64,000 nucleotides of DNA from Acanthosepion pharaonis (GCA_903632075.3 CAHIKZ030001814.1:186001-250000), one strand, 5' to 3'. Numbered from the stretch's first letter, positions 23,901 through 34,650 are shown. Numbers and translations: made by a program. Notes: a model not told the origin generated them from the letters alone.

Positions 23901-24683
23901 GTAGCTGCTGCAGCATATGAGGGTGATTTTGATGGAATAGAACTCAGTTGTGATATTACAGACTGTCAAATGTTAATACAAAAAAGAAAAGACAGTGTCT
24001 TTGTTAAATCAAATAAACCCAATTGAGCTTTTCAATATCTGTGATGATGTGTTCCCCAATTTACAAATAGCCTTGCACATACTGTTGTTGTTTGTGGTGT
24101 ACTGTGAATGCTCTTTCAGCAAAATAAAATAAATAAAAAACTATCTCCAGAGCACAATGGGTCAGGAATGCCTCAGCAATTTACTTTTATTAAGCATCGA
24201 AAATGAAGAATTTGAACATATAACTGTGGATGGTGTTATTGATGTTTTTGATCACTAAGCCTGGTTGCATGTCATGGCTTTACAAAGTCAAATATATGAA
24301 ATGAATTGATCTAGTCTTGACATCTTTTAATTCAGGCTTTGTCAATGCATAGTTCTTGTTTGGTGTGGTGGATCAAATCAAAATGTATTTGAATTGTATT
24401 TAAATACTTTTTCAGAGAATTTGTATTTGTGTGTAAAAGCATTTAGATTTAGATTTTTGTCTAGTTTCAGAAGTATTTGTTTTTGTATGTTTTGAATCTG
24501 GAATACAATTACTTGTATTTATATTTGTATTTCCAATTATATCACGTCAATAATCATGAGAAGCATTTGAATTTCTAAAAATTTAGAATTTAATCCATCT
24601 TGGCTTGTTAGCTACCAGTTGTGGTAGGGAGTGCTGAGTCAAGCTCTTGCCCCACCCTGGACCAAGATCTTGACATGCCACTG
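20995..24683 (+). mobile_element. hAT superfamily DNA transposon, decayed
   Basis: It starts CAGTGG and ends CCACTG, as many hAT elements do, and is flanked by 8-bp near-identical sequences (ATTGGGGG at 20987-20994, ATTGGGAG at 24684-24691), the target size for hAT. A hAT-type transposase relic fills the interior. The terminal inverted repeats agree clearly only over the first 6 bp, so the ends are tentative. Confidence 0.55.
22145..24258 (+). pseudogene. hAT transposase (DUF4371/ZMYM-like) pseudogene
   Basis: The likely start is the ATG at 22145, which is followed two codons later by a TGA. In order, the relic shows an N-terminal basic region, a segment with LWKDLLMHFVDC (about 22707-22745), a DUF4371-like core (23031-23402) containing CGQTYDNATTMAG and VNCDNYSLNL, and the C-terminal dimerisation region near 24010-24258, ending LSNLLLLSIENEEF and DGVIDVFDH. 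Many stops and shifts are present. Transposase would cut and paste the element. Host genes domesticated from this family exist, but this copy is dead. Confidence 0.85.
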
Positions 24684-24832
24684 ATTGGGAGGTGGGCAAT
24701 GATTTTCAACCGGCTTGTGTATACAACATCCACAACAGAAAGGACTCAAGCCACATTAACAAAGACCTAAAATATGGAGAGCACACTCATTTTTTTATGC
24801 TGACAAGGTAAAAAACAACAGATCTAACACAT

Positions 24833-25183
24833 TTGGAAGTCATAAAATTTGCCACTGGCTCTAATTATAGTATATCTATATTAACAATTTCTCTTGTGCA
24901 CAAAATTGTTTTGTATCTATCTCTTATATCAATCTCATCCACCAATGGTAGCAAAATAAAATGTCAAGGACTAATGAATCTGGAGATTGACATTTCCACA
25001 TGGCATTCTTTACTAAAGACCAAGTTAGAGTGCATCTCTTACTCAGAATTGGAGGCCTATCTTGAATTTTGTCATTCCATTGAGAGTGAAGATTTTAAAT
25101 TTTGGTTTGCGGTAGTTCTCTGCTCTAATCAGCTTAAGTTCAAAGAAAAAATAGACATTAAGAGCACAGTTAATTTGGTTTGA
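24833..25183 (+). other. 116-codon open frame, unrecognised
   Basis: It lacks an ATG at its 5' end. The C-terminal half (EAYLEFCHSIESEDFKFW) looks protein-like, but no family is recognised and no splice signals frame it. It may be a chance frame or a transposon remnant. The rest of 24692-25726 shows nothing. Confidence 0.2.
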
Positions 25184-25726
25184 AAACTTAATTCTCTTTA
25201 CCTTAGTATATTTTTCCTTTACTAAGATCTTATTACAATTAATATATAATTTGGCAAAGCTTCAGATACATCACTTCTCACCCTGTTAATAAGGGTGTAC
25301 AAAATGTTATATGTATTTTAATCTATAAAGTGTACATCCAAAATTTTATAATCCAGAAATTGTTTAAACAATTTACAAAAATTGTTTATTTTTATAAAAT
25401 AGGTTTCTTCTTATGAAGTTTTTGTATGACAGGAAATAGACTAGACTCAGGAAGATTTCTTAATGACTCCGACTTTTACTTTTTATGACTATAGACTATA
25501 ATGTTGACTGACAATCTAAAACATTATCCTTTAATTTATACCTGGTGTATGGACATATTAGTAAATATTTAACATAAAAATACATGGCTCTACTTGAAAG
25601 TGTTACTTGAAGTATATAAAATTTCTAATGATAACTACAAATGCTTAAAAGCTGAAATTTTGCAGATTAATAATTTGGTATTTCAGTATCTGTCTATATT
25701 TCTGAGATGAGGTATTACTTACATTG

Positions 25727-25883
25727 TTTACATTATTCAGACTATTGTCCTCATCTTTGTTGCCATATTTATCACAACGTTTCAGCTGTTGTATGCTCTG
25801 GCCTTCTTCTGAAGTGTACATTGGCTGAAACATTGTGATAAATATGGCAACAAAGTTGAGGACAATAGTCTGAATAATGTAAA
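25727..25883. repeat. 60-bp inverted repeat (large hairpin)
   Basis: 25727-25786 and 25824-25883 are reverse complements over 60 bp with about three mismatches and a 37-base loop. The arm contains GTTGAGGACAATAGTC, also found at 1315-1335. It is a head-to-head pair of one dispersed repeat that would form a long stem. Confidence 0.85.
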
Positions 25884-26267
25884 TTTGGTATTTGTTTTAA
25901 ATTCTGTATAAATTTTATCTTTGTCCATAAATTATAAGTTACTTACATTTTAAGTTGGTATCCATTCAGTAGGGATATTGTATCTTATTAATAACTTTCA
26001 ATAAAAAAGGTTGTAATTTTGCTTGAAACTGATTAATTAATAGAATATACTCTAATAATGAATCTGTTATAATTTGAAGATGTCCAATTTGTTCATTATA
26101 CCAAATTTTCATTTTTAAAGTTTTTCTTTACAAACACTACAGGTTAATAGCATTTACATTAACTAAATGACATTTCAGATGACAAAATTAATGCTGAAAT
26201 GCAATTAGTACCCACCATTCAGCACCTGACTCACTACACAACCAATTTAAGACTATATATGAGGTAC

Positions 26268-26320
<53 letters not shown>

Positions 26321-27499
26321 ACAGATTCCTTAATTGTTGATTTGTTCAGTGAGTAATGTTTTGTGTGAAGACTTTTATTGAAGAATATGAATGTAAGTTT
26401 TCTCAAACAAACAAATGAAATAAAATCTTGTAATTCAACAGGAATATAACAAAACAATAATTGCAACCATGTCTCTTGTCTCCAAGACAACAGATGTTTT
26501 ATTAGAGTGACAGAGTGGACACCAAGTCAGTGGAAAAAAAACTAGAAGGCAGTCAAAGTCAAGATTTATTATTATCCTATAAGCTAGTAAAGGCTGAAGC
26601 CTAGGGCTCTTCAAGCTTGATTAGCCCTGCTAAAAGATTAAAAAGTATAATATATAATTTTTTTGAAAAATGAGTATAATATTTTAATATTTTGCATTGT
26701 TGAATAATTCATTTAACTTAAAATGAAATTTCAACTTTAAAAAAGGAGGCATGGAAGACCTAAAACCCAATTTTAAAAAAAATTAGCCTCTTATTGGAGA
26801 TTAAGGGACCCTTTTATTTTTTAAGAATATTTTTATTGAAAAATGAAAGATAGCTATTCGAGTTTATTTAAATAACTTGCAATAAGTTTACAATAAGCTA
26901 TGTAAATGTATCATATATATATATGTAAAATGTATCATGAGTAAAAAAAATATTCAAGATGGATGCAGGCAAGTTAGATGATGGCTCAATCTGAGGTGGG
27001 AAGTGGGGTCATATTTCATTATTCTAGGGACTCCAAAAGGTCATGATCCGGCCCTGTTGACAGCTATAAGTGTCTAGCAGCTTATTTTTTTAATCATTTC
27101 ATTCTATGCAAGGCAATAAAGTCACTAAGACACAAGGGGTTTACTGAGCATGAGAGAATATGAGAAGAAAAACATTATTAAGAAGAGAGAACAATAAAAG
27201 AACAGGAATTAAGAAAACAAAAGATAACAATTGACATTGCATTTAAACTTTTGAAGATCAAAGTTGACTGGAGAGCAAGAAGCTGGAAGAGTGTTCCACA
27301 AATATGATGTGCGAGAGAAAAAACTGTTAGCATAGAACTTAGTTATATTTAGCCATTTTAACTGTATAATGATGATTTGTTTTTTTATGATTTATCAACC
27401 TTTGTGGGTTAATTAAAGTCAAACATATTTCCTATTGTAGGAGAACGCTTATAATACCTGGTGTTCTTGAGTGGTCCCTCATCTAAGTACTGACCAGGC
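25884..27499. other. AT-rich intergenic stretch with one microsatellite
   Basis: Nothing recognised other than the (GT)n run listed separately. Confidence 0.5.
26271..26319. repeat. (GT)n microsatellite
   Basis: An uninterrupted dinucleotide run of about 49 bp. Confidence 0.98.
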
Positions 27500-27964
27500 T
27501 TAACACTGCTGAATTTCAGTGATTGAATGAGTAATGAAAGGAAAGAAACAAGTTACATCTGTTACTCCTGTTGAGCATGGCAAATTAGTAACATTGTGTG
27601 ATATTGTCTGTGCCATTTGTACTTTTGTTCCATCCATGCTGATTTTTCCCAGAAAGTTTTTCAAGGAGCACTTTATACTAGATGAGAAGAGTTGGCTGGA
27701 TAATGAAGGAAACCCAACTAGATGGATGATAAAATAAATCTTTTGAGAATTCATCAATTTTTTTGTGGAGTATGTTGCATAAATGAAAAGTCAATTCTTA
27801 TCCTATTTGACAATCACATATCTCATTTAGGTATTGAAATGCTTCATTTTTGCAAAGAGAAATTATGTTATTCTACTCTCTTCTCCTTTCCACTCTTCCC
27901 ACAAGCTGTAACTTGTAGGAACCAAGACCAGCATAAAAATAAAAAGGAACATGTGTGGCTGTAG
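27500..27964 (+). pseudogene. Pogo/Tigger-like DDE transposase fragment
   Basis: Two overlapping frames encode consecutive parts of a DDE_1-type endonuclease: FPRKFFKEHFI with GNPTRWM (27534-27737), then ILILFDNHISHLGIEMLHFC (27722-27850), which holds the second catalytic aspartate in FDNH, and a degraded FP...LFPQAV tail. A frameshift near 27725 separates them. Neither the N-terminal helix-turn-helix nor inverted repeats are seen, so this is a relic. Confidence 0.75.
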
Positions 27965-28154
27965 TGGATTACCTCCTTTAGAGTATAAGAAGTAGTGCGT
28001 TTTCAAAAATCTTTCTCATTTCCCATTTTCTGTTCCTTGAACAGCTGCTGCCCAGCATGTAAGTAATTTTGCCACAACTGTCAAGCATTTACAAGGATAC
28101 ATGCATGCGCATTCACATATACACAATTACTGTTTCCAAAAATTGTTATTTTTT

Positions 28155-28763
28155 AGACATACATTGCTAATGACAACATACGCACCAGATGCGTTCAATG
28201 CTTTTGACCAATTCGTGGCATGGCAACTTCGACAGAATGAAACAGTGGATGAATTTTTGGCCGAGTTACATCGCCTCGCTCGGCTGGTAGGAGGATAGCT
28301 GTCGGAACGTTGGATGGCGTGCGCATTTGTATCCAGTCTGCCACAACATGGTAGACAGCTTCTTTGGACGTTGTCTAGGATGGAGACTATGACTGTGTAG
28401 CAGTTGCTAACCCGGGCTCGAGCTATCATGACTGATGACAAGAAGCACGGGGAATCGGTCGCCGTGTCTGCTCAACAAACGCGTACAGAGGAGGAAATTC
28501 TTCCCATTAACTCATGTAGAGAAGCTGTCATGTGCTATAGATGCTTTGGTCCTAACCATATAGCCAGAGATTGTATGCATGGCCGTTCAGAGAGGACAGA
28601 TAATCGAGCGCGAAGAACCCGCCGTGAGATGAGGTGTTTTAGAGGCGACAAGATCAGGCATATATCATCAGAATGCACATATCAGAGAAACACCTTAGGG
28701 AAGAAGACGTCAGTGTCAGTCTTCTTCACAAACAATTACAGAAATGGGAACTGTCTGCTGTAG
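28155..28763 (+). pseudogene. Element C gag, C-terminal half with zinc knuckles
   Basis: It aligns with element B gag from its middle: FDQFVAWQLRQNETVDEFL, then ACAFVSSLPQ and LLTRARAIM. A canonical CX2CX4HX4C knuckle, CYRCFGPNHIARDC, lies near 28532-28573. The second is degraded (CFRGDKIRHISSEC). Two in-frame TAGs (28296-28298, 28396-28398) interrupt it. Confidence 0.82.
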
Positions 28764-29374
28764 AGATATTTGTCAATGGACAGAAATGTGCTGCTCTGGT
28801 GGACTCTGGGTGCTCACAGACGGTGATGAGCAGAGCTGTATGCCGTCTATGGAGGCAGAAGGAGGTGAAAGTATTAACGGTTGATGTGAGAATTTTGAAG
28901 TGCCGTGGGTATGGCAAAATCAAGTTGGGCACTGGGAAGCCCCGTCCTGTGACTATTGAGGCCCTGATTGTTGATAGACAATTGTTGGGATATGATCTTA
29001 TTCTCGAGATCGACGCAATCAGGGAGCTCAGAGGCGTGCACCTAACCAGATTGGGTGAAGTTTGCTTTCCTGATGAAAGCCTAAGCCTGTGTGCTGCCAT
29101 TTCTATTGATGAGCCTGACTTTAGCATAATATTCGACAACAATAATAAGGTATGGATCGCCTCATGGAAATGGGCGAGTGGTCACGCACCTGGTGAATTG
29201 AAAAATAAGGTGCAAGAATATGCAGTGCCCTCCTATGCTCGGTATGCACTTTTATTGTGGCAACAAAATGGATGGCTGTTGCCATATCCCCTAAAGGAGC
29301 TTGGCCCACCAAAGGTTTTGATTCCTTTGATGACGATTGTACTGGAGCTCAAGCAGAAGCCCGGTCGGTGTTAG
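28673..29374 (+). pseudogene. Element C protease and start of RT
   Basis: The aspartic protease site ALVDSGCSQTV lies near 28793-28825, followed by a Gypsy-type protease fold segment (LLGYDLILEIDAI). Later the frame enters the linker and the start of RT. The frame shifts between 29257 and 29374. Confidence 0.82.
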
Positions 29375-29696
29375 ACTATCGCGAAATGAATCAATTTGTA
29401 GAGACATTCACTGCTGATGCGGACGTGTGTGCAAAGAAACTCAGAGAATGGTGACGACAAGGAGCCAATGTATCGTTTTTGGACCTAAGAAAGGTCTTTT
29501 TGCAAATCCATGTCAATAAGGCTTTATGGCCCTTTCAGACTGTGGTTTTTAAGGGTCAGCGATTTTGCCTTACACGATTGGGTTTCGGGTTAAATGCGGC
29601 GCCGGTCATCATGAGAGCTATTATCGATGCAGTAGTGAATCAAGATCAGGCGATTAAGAGCATCACGTCGACAGATATTGATGACATTTTCATCAA
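29257..29696 (+). pseudogene. Element C reverse transcriptase, N-terminal and palm
   Basis: LDYREMNQFVETF, then a TGA (29452), LDLRKVFLQIHV, FCLTRLGFGLNAAP and the catalytic box as DIDDIFIN near 29680. It is cut at 29697 by the left LTR of element B. Confidence 0.85.
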
Positions 29697-29767
29697 TGTA
29701 GTGAAAGAGATAATCATTTGCCCCGAAAAAAGGTGACAGTCTTTCGTTTCTTTTCTTTACTACAACA
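29697..29767 (+). repeat. Element B 5' LTR, 71 bp
   Basis: TGTAGTGAAAGAGATAATCA to TTACTACAACA. It differs from the 3' copy by a few substitutions and an indel of about 9 bp in a CT-rich part. Confidence 0.9.
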
Positions 29768-29800
29768 AGCTATTTTGGCATTTACTTTGTCTCTAGCGAG

Positions 29801-30499
29801 ATGGCGGAAAGACCGTTCGACATAAAACTGATCCCCGAATTTAGTGGTGATACAAGTGGACAGTCTGTGGTTGAATGGATCGAAAATGTGGAGCTGGTTT
29901 GCGAATTATGCGAGATCACGAAGATTGAACGGATTCTTCCACTGTGCTTGAAAGGCGGCGCCCTTGCTGTGTACAGGCAGCTGAGCAAAGAACAGAAAAG
30001 TGACATCGAGCAAATAAAACGCGCTCTACTAACCGCGTTTGGAACTGACCGGTTCGTGGCCTATGACCAATTCCAGACGCGGCGTCTCTGACCTGGCGAG
30101 ACAGTAGACGTATATTTGGTAGAATTAAAGAAGCTCGCCGTACAGATCACATCGCTTCCTGAAGAGTGGATGACCTGTGCCTTCGTGTCTGGATTGCCTA
30201 GTCATGTTAAGCAGATGCTCCGTGCATCATCCAGAATGGAAGACATGACGCTCAATCAATTGTTGACCAGAGCCCGTGCTATCATGATCGACGAAAAAGA
30301 GGCTGATGAACAAGGGCCGCAGTCGTTCAACCAATTGAAGTCAAAGAGGATCCGACCCCAGCCATCCGTCGCCATGGCGATGTTACCTGCTATTGGTGCT
30401 CTGGGCCGAATCATATTGCCAAAGACTGCCGCTATTAACGCGAAGAAATGCACAGCGGTTCGGCGCGGAAGGCACGTCTCAATCTACGATGTTTTCTAA
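29801..30499 (+). pseudogene. Element B gag
   Basis: ATG at 29801 follows a 33-bp leader. The frame reads a Gypsy gag (IPEFSGDTSGQSVVEWIENV, LCLKGGALAVYRQL, RFVAYDQFQTRRL), a TGA at 30089-30091, and continues in frame with GETVDVYLVEL to 30499. The first zinc knuckle, CYWCSGPNHIAKDC, lies in the next frame at 30388-30429. A second (HKVGHIASKC) is at about 30500-30535. Two lesions therefore disrupt it. Confidence 0.88.
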
Positions 30500-30778
30500 T
30501 GTCATAAAGTAGGTCACATTGCCTCTAAGTGTCCAGGAAAATGGAAGGGGGGACGCGACGTCAGCGCTGATCTCTTCCCCGCACCGAGCATGAAAGAGGC
30601 GCTCCCTGTGATTAAGGTGCGCATCAATGGTATAACGCGTACCGCTTTAGTAGATTCGGGCTGCTCTCGGTCACTCACGAACGGTTTGATTTGTCAACAG
30701 TAGAGCAGACAAAAGATGGACGTACTAACGGCCGATGGAAAGGCTCTCAGAAGGGAGTTGGAAACATCAAACTCACTA
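30500..30778 (+). pseudogene. Element B knuckle 2 and truncated protease
   Basis: After the knuckle CHKVGHIASKCPG the frame encodes a protease start with ALVDSGCSRS near 30644-30673, an in-frame TAG soon after, then VLTADGKALR. Sequence then jumps to integrase, so most of the protease and all of RT and RNase H are gone. Confidence 0.8.
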
Positions 30779-31625
30779 TCTAACTCTGATTGACTGTGGC
30801 CCAACCCGGTTCACTATTTGGCGACGTCTGCGTCGACAGGATTCCGCAAGCGTGATTGACCACCTGCGGGCGTTGTTCTTTGAACGTGGACCTCCGACGG
30901 AATTCCTCACTGACAACGACACTGCATTCCGCAGTGGACTATTTAAAGATTTTTTGGATTCGTGGGGAGTACACCTCAGATTTCGCTGCGCGTATGTCCC
31001 ATCAGGAAATGGCATAATCGAGCGATGCCATCGGAGCATCAAGATAATTGCTGCCAGGAAGCAATGTTCCATAATGGAGGCAGTGTATTGGCACAACGTT
31101 ACCCCTAAAGACAATAATGTATCACCCTCAACTGCGACAGCCAACATGATTTACCGGTACAAAGTCCGGCTAAGAGGCATTGACGCGACGCGTTCAACTG
31201 AACGGATAAAAGAACGAGCGCCGTATGACCTGGGCGATCGCGTATGGGTGAAGACTCCACATAGCCGGTGTACAACTCGGTACTGGGTTGGGCATGTCAC
31301 TGGAATAAGTAACTCGCACTCTGTGCTGGTTGATGGAATACCAAGACACGTAAAGGACTTGCGTCGCTATGTATGTTCAGATACTTCAACAAGTGACACT
31401 AGCAGTGAGTGCCCAGGAACTGAACGAATAATAACCATCGGAGGTAGGGCTAGCGCCTCTTCAAATGGCGAAGACTCTGTGCGTGAGGTTGTCAGATCAG
31501 AAGAATCCTTAGAAGACGAGTCTTCAGAACATACCACACAATCCCCTCCAACAGTCGCCCTGCTCCGGAGAAGCTCAAGAATAAAGAGGCCCGCCCCTGA
31601 ATGTCACTTATGTGACAGGGGGGAG
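30779..31625 (+). pseudogene. Element B integrase core and C-terminus
   Basis: It begins inside the core at YLTLIDCGPTRFTIW and shows the second Asp (FLTDNDTAF, about 30903-30929) and the Glu (GNGIIERCH, about 31008-31034). A C-terminal chromatin- or DNA-binding tail follows (DRVWVKTPHSR, SSRIKRPAP). The open frame 30735-31895 runs through the right LTR and on into element C RT sequence, a chance fusion. The N-terminal zinc finger and first Asp are lost with the deletion. Confidence 0.88.
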
Positions 31626-31688
31626 TGTAGTGAAAGAGATAATCATTTACCCCGAAAAAAAGTTGACAGTCTTTTCTTTACTACAACA
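31626..31688 (+). repeat. Element B 3' LTR, 63 bp
   Basis: Matches the 5' LTR apart from the indel noted there; it is followed at once by element C RT thumb sequence (LVSAAHMWQHL). Confidence 0.9.
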
Positions 31689-32339
31689 CTAGTTTCTGCA
31701 GCGCACATGTGGCAGCATCTCTCTGATTATAGGCTCGTCTGTAATGATTCAGGGCGATTAGAAAATGGAGCCAAAGTCTTGATAGGAACGGGGAAGTCCC
31801 AGACGTTCTACAGATTGTCACCCGTCGGAGCATCTTTTCCCTATGCGGGAAACTTGTGGGCCATTTCCCTGTGTGTGGCTGGCTCAGAGTGGTGACTGCA
31901 TTCATAAAGCGGCAGGCGACCACAGTGACTAATGGATGTGATGATGAAGTCAAGGATGGCTTTCTCCGTTGCATGCTAATAGAAACAGTGGCCAAGGTAT
32001 GTGAAATAGATCCCGCGAAAGGAGACTGGTGCGTTGATGGTAGTGAGATGAAGTTCTGTGGCCACAGGAGTGGCACTAGAAGTGAATGGGAGCATTGTGG
32101 AGGATGCTAGTTTGCTGTGTCCAGCTGAAGATGCCAAGCATATAAATTTGGTTGAGCTCGATACAGCAATAAAAGGTGTAAATTTGGTCACTTAATGGCT
32201 GGCATCGGTGTTACATTTGGTTAAGGATTCAACCTGTGTACATCGATGGATATCAGACACCCTGACTGGAAAGGCACAGGTAAACACAAAAGCGGCTGGT
32301 GAGATGTTAGTAAGACGGCGCTTAGAGACATTGTGAGCA
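31689..32339 (+). pseudogene. Element C RT thumb and RNase H
   Basis: LVSAAHMWQHLSDYRLVC continues the RT broken at 29696. After a shift, FSLCGKLVGHFPVCGWLRV and FIKRQA follow, then RNase H (VALEVNGSIVEDASLLCPAE with EL at its helix, near 32070-32160). Frames are broken several times. Confidence 0.8.
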
Positions 32340-33531
32340 TTGGCAGAAAAATACGCCTTGACGATGGATGTGACGCTGGTGAAATTCTGTCTAAACCGCG
32401 CAGACTGCCTGACTCGAGTACCACGGAAGTGGTTGGATTTACATAGGCTCAGAGAAGAGCCACTGCCTAAAGTCTGCGCTATTGTGAAGAGTAGATTGAA
32501 TAAGAGCCAGGTGACAAATATACATCACCAAAGTGGTCACTCGGGTGTGAAGAAGACTTTATATTTTGCCAGATCTGTTGACCCATTAGTGTCTAGAACA
32601 CTTATCGAATCTGTTGTCAAAGCCTGCGAAGTCTGCTGGCCAACTGATCCAGCACTGGTGCATTGGAATAAGGGGACACTATGTGTAAAATTAACTTGGA
32701 GTAGATTGGCGATGGATATTACCCACAACAGAGGCGGTCATTTTCTAACACTCATTGAGTGCAGTCCTTCTCGTTTCGCAATATGGCGACCGTTGCGTCG
32801 ACAAGACTTCGTCAGCTGGTATCAATTTTCTATGAGCGGGGCACACCAGATGAAATATTGATAGATAACAACACTGCATCTACCTGTAAGAACTTTAAGA
32901 AATTTTTAAATAGCTGGGGGTACACTTAAGATTCCGATGCACTCATGTACCGGCCAGGAATGTTATTGTAGAATGCTGTAAAAGACCATCGCAGCCAGAA
33001 AACAATGTTCAGTGCCAGAGGCGGTCTATTGGCACAATGTCACTCCCAAGGACAGTCTTTCAGCTTCCACAACACCGGCCGACGTGCTGCATAGGTACCA
33101 CATCCGGGTACGAACATTGATACCACGCCCTCATTTGCACCGCGAAACATTCAAAGAGTATACAAAGGAGGGGCATTGTCTGGGTGAAGTCTGCACATGG
33201 TAGATGCATGACCAAATTCAAAACGGGTCGCGTAACCCAAGTAATCAGTCCGCAGTTGGTGCGGATTGATGGAAAGCCGCAGCACGTGATGAATTTACGC
33301 CATTTTTTGGAGTCATATCCATCATCAGAATCTGATAGCGACACAGAGGAGAGTGAACGATTTGTGTATTTAAAATCTAGTTTACCAGGTGATTCCTCCA
33401 GTACCAGCAGTTCAGAGACCAATGCCGGGGCACCCGATGTCACTCCAGGCCGTAGCTCGTCTGAGAACGAGACTTTCGGTGTTCCTGTCCGACAGAAGAG
33501 ACCTACCCTGGGATGCATCAGCTGTGATTAG
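32340..33531 (+). pseudogene. Element C integrase
   Basis: The zinc-binding HHQSGHSG (about 32521-32547) and CEVC (about 32625) fingers are present, followed by the first Asp in LAMDITHN and the start of the core (FLTLIECSPSRFAIW). Beyond 32815 the frame shifts and the rest is degraded, with a C-terminal serine/acid-rich tail (33184-33531). Confidence 0.8.
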
Positions 33532-33543
33532 ATCAGGGGGAAG

Positions 33544-33911
33544 TGTAGTGGTGACTTACCTCGGCGACCCAAAAGGGCCAGAGTCGCGTGTATGTTTTGC
33601 AAGGGAGTATGGAGACGGCGAATTGACGAGCTTTATACTGACGGTGAATCGGACAGCACTTTGTGCTGATGGAAGTGGTGGTGTCTCTTGTAGCCATTTT
33701 TAATGGCTGATTCTGGGCGCTCATTGGCTAAATGCTGGGTGGGTCAGGTGCATAAAAAACATGGTATGTTCATTTAACAGGGGTTCGTTTTTCGTTTCGG
33801 GCAGTGATTGGCGTATTGGAGATTGAGACGAGAAGTGTGGATTTGTTTTGCTTAGTGAACCAACCAATTTTTGCTTCCAACCAATTTTTGCTTCCAACCA
33901 ATTTTACAACA
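33544..33911 (+). repeat. Element C 3' LTR, 368 bp
   Basis: It follows a polypurine tract (33534-33543), starts TGTAGTGGTGAC and ends TTTTACAACA. Its last 50 bp hold a tandem pair of a 17-bp unit (CAATTTTTGCTTCCAAC). The ends resemble those of the element B and 48.3-kb LTRs. No partner at the 5' side. Confidence 0.7.
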
Positions 33912-34630
33912 ATGTAGCTACTGGTGCAGTAACTCCCCCTTACCCATTTCCCTGGGGACAAAATCTGACAATGTGTCCCTTCTCTCCACATCTTTAGCAC
34001 ATCACAACAGGTTTCAGTCGTTCCTTACAATCTTTTATCATATGCAGCACACGACACTGAAAACATTGTCTGCTAAATCTTCTTGTCTGTTCCATTCCTG
34101 GTTTTTTAGTGGTCGTGCTTTGTGCCACAGCTCCTATCCTAAGGGATTCTCCTGCTCTATTCACGGTTAGCACCCTAGCAGCAGTTATCAGCTTGCTCAT
34201 CTCTTTAGTTTCTACCTGGAGAAGTTGCTGAAGTGCGACTGATATTTAATCCATGCACAAATGCCAGCTTTACCATTCTCTCCGCACTCCTTCCCACGAA
34301 TCCCATGAATCCTGCCAATCACCTTATGTTGTTAGCATAAATATCAATGGATTTACCAATCCATTTGGATTTTATCAGTTTTCCATATGCTACAAAAGGT
34401 CTATCCATAAAGGCCTTGAGTAGCATTGACATATCAATCTCATTCATCTCCATATAGTGAGCCAAGGCACCCCCCTCAAGGTATAGCAGGATCAGATTCG
34501 CCAGGTCAGTGATATTTTGCAACCTAGCAACCAACTTCACTTTCGTGAACCATGTCACTGCATCTCCCTGTTCATCAAAGGGTCTGATCATGTCACTGGC
34601 CACACACATTCTCCCTCTCTTTCCTTCCAT
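33912..34630 (-). pseudogene. Ty3/Gypsy element D gag, opposite strand
   Basis: ATG at 34628-34630 (minus) opens a gag related to that of B (IRPFDEQGDAVTWFTKVKLV; LEGGALAHYMEM). Stops and shifts follow, then two degenerate knuckles: CFQCRVLHMIKDC, one residue short of CX2CX4HX4C (about 34030-34068), and one with its second residue changed to a stop (C-stop-RCGEKGHIVRFC, about 33958-33999). The remainder of the element is missing where it meets the end of element C. Confidence 0.8.
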
Positions 34631-34650
34631 GGTGAAATGCCGAAATAGCT

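Larger units (their letters stand above)
29697..31688 (+). mobile_element. Ty3/Gypsy element B with very short LTRs and an internal deletion
   Basis: The LTRs (71 bp and 63 bp) start TGTAGTGAAAGAG and end CTACAACA. Interior: leader, gag, protease start, then a direct jump to the integrase core near 30778, so the RT and RNase H coding is missing. A polypurine tract (CAGGGGGGAG, 31616-31625) precedes the right LTR. Short LTRs occur in the Mag lineage of Gypsy elements, so I place it there tentatively. It is nested in the RT gene of element C; no clear target duplication was found. Confidence 0.88.
28155..33911 (+). mobile_element. Ty3/Gypsy element C, 5'-truncated, interrupted by element B
   Basis: Order of remains: gag C-part, two zinc knuckles, protease and RT (28155-29696), then after the inserted element B (29697-31688) the RT thumb, RNase H, integrase (31689-33531), polypurine tract and a 3' LTR (33544-33911). 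Protease before RT before integrase is the Gypsy order. Gag and integrase resemble those of B, so the two are related. No 5' LTR is visible. Confidence 0.85.

Noticed and set aside
26188..26490. 100-codon minus-strand frame
   Set aside because: Its middle is translated (AC)n microsatellite.
30776..31147. 123-codon minus-strand frame
   Set aside because: Antisense of the element B integrase core.
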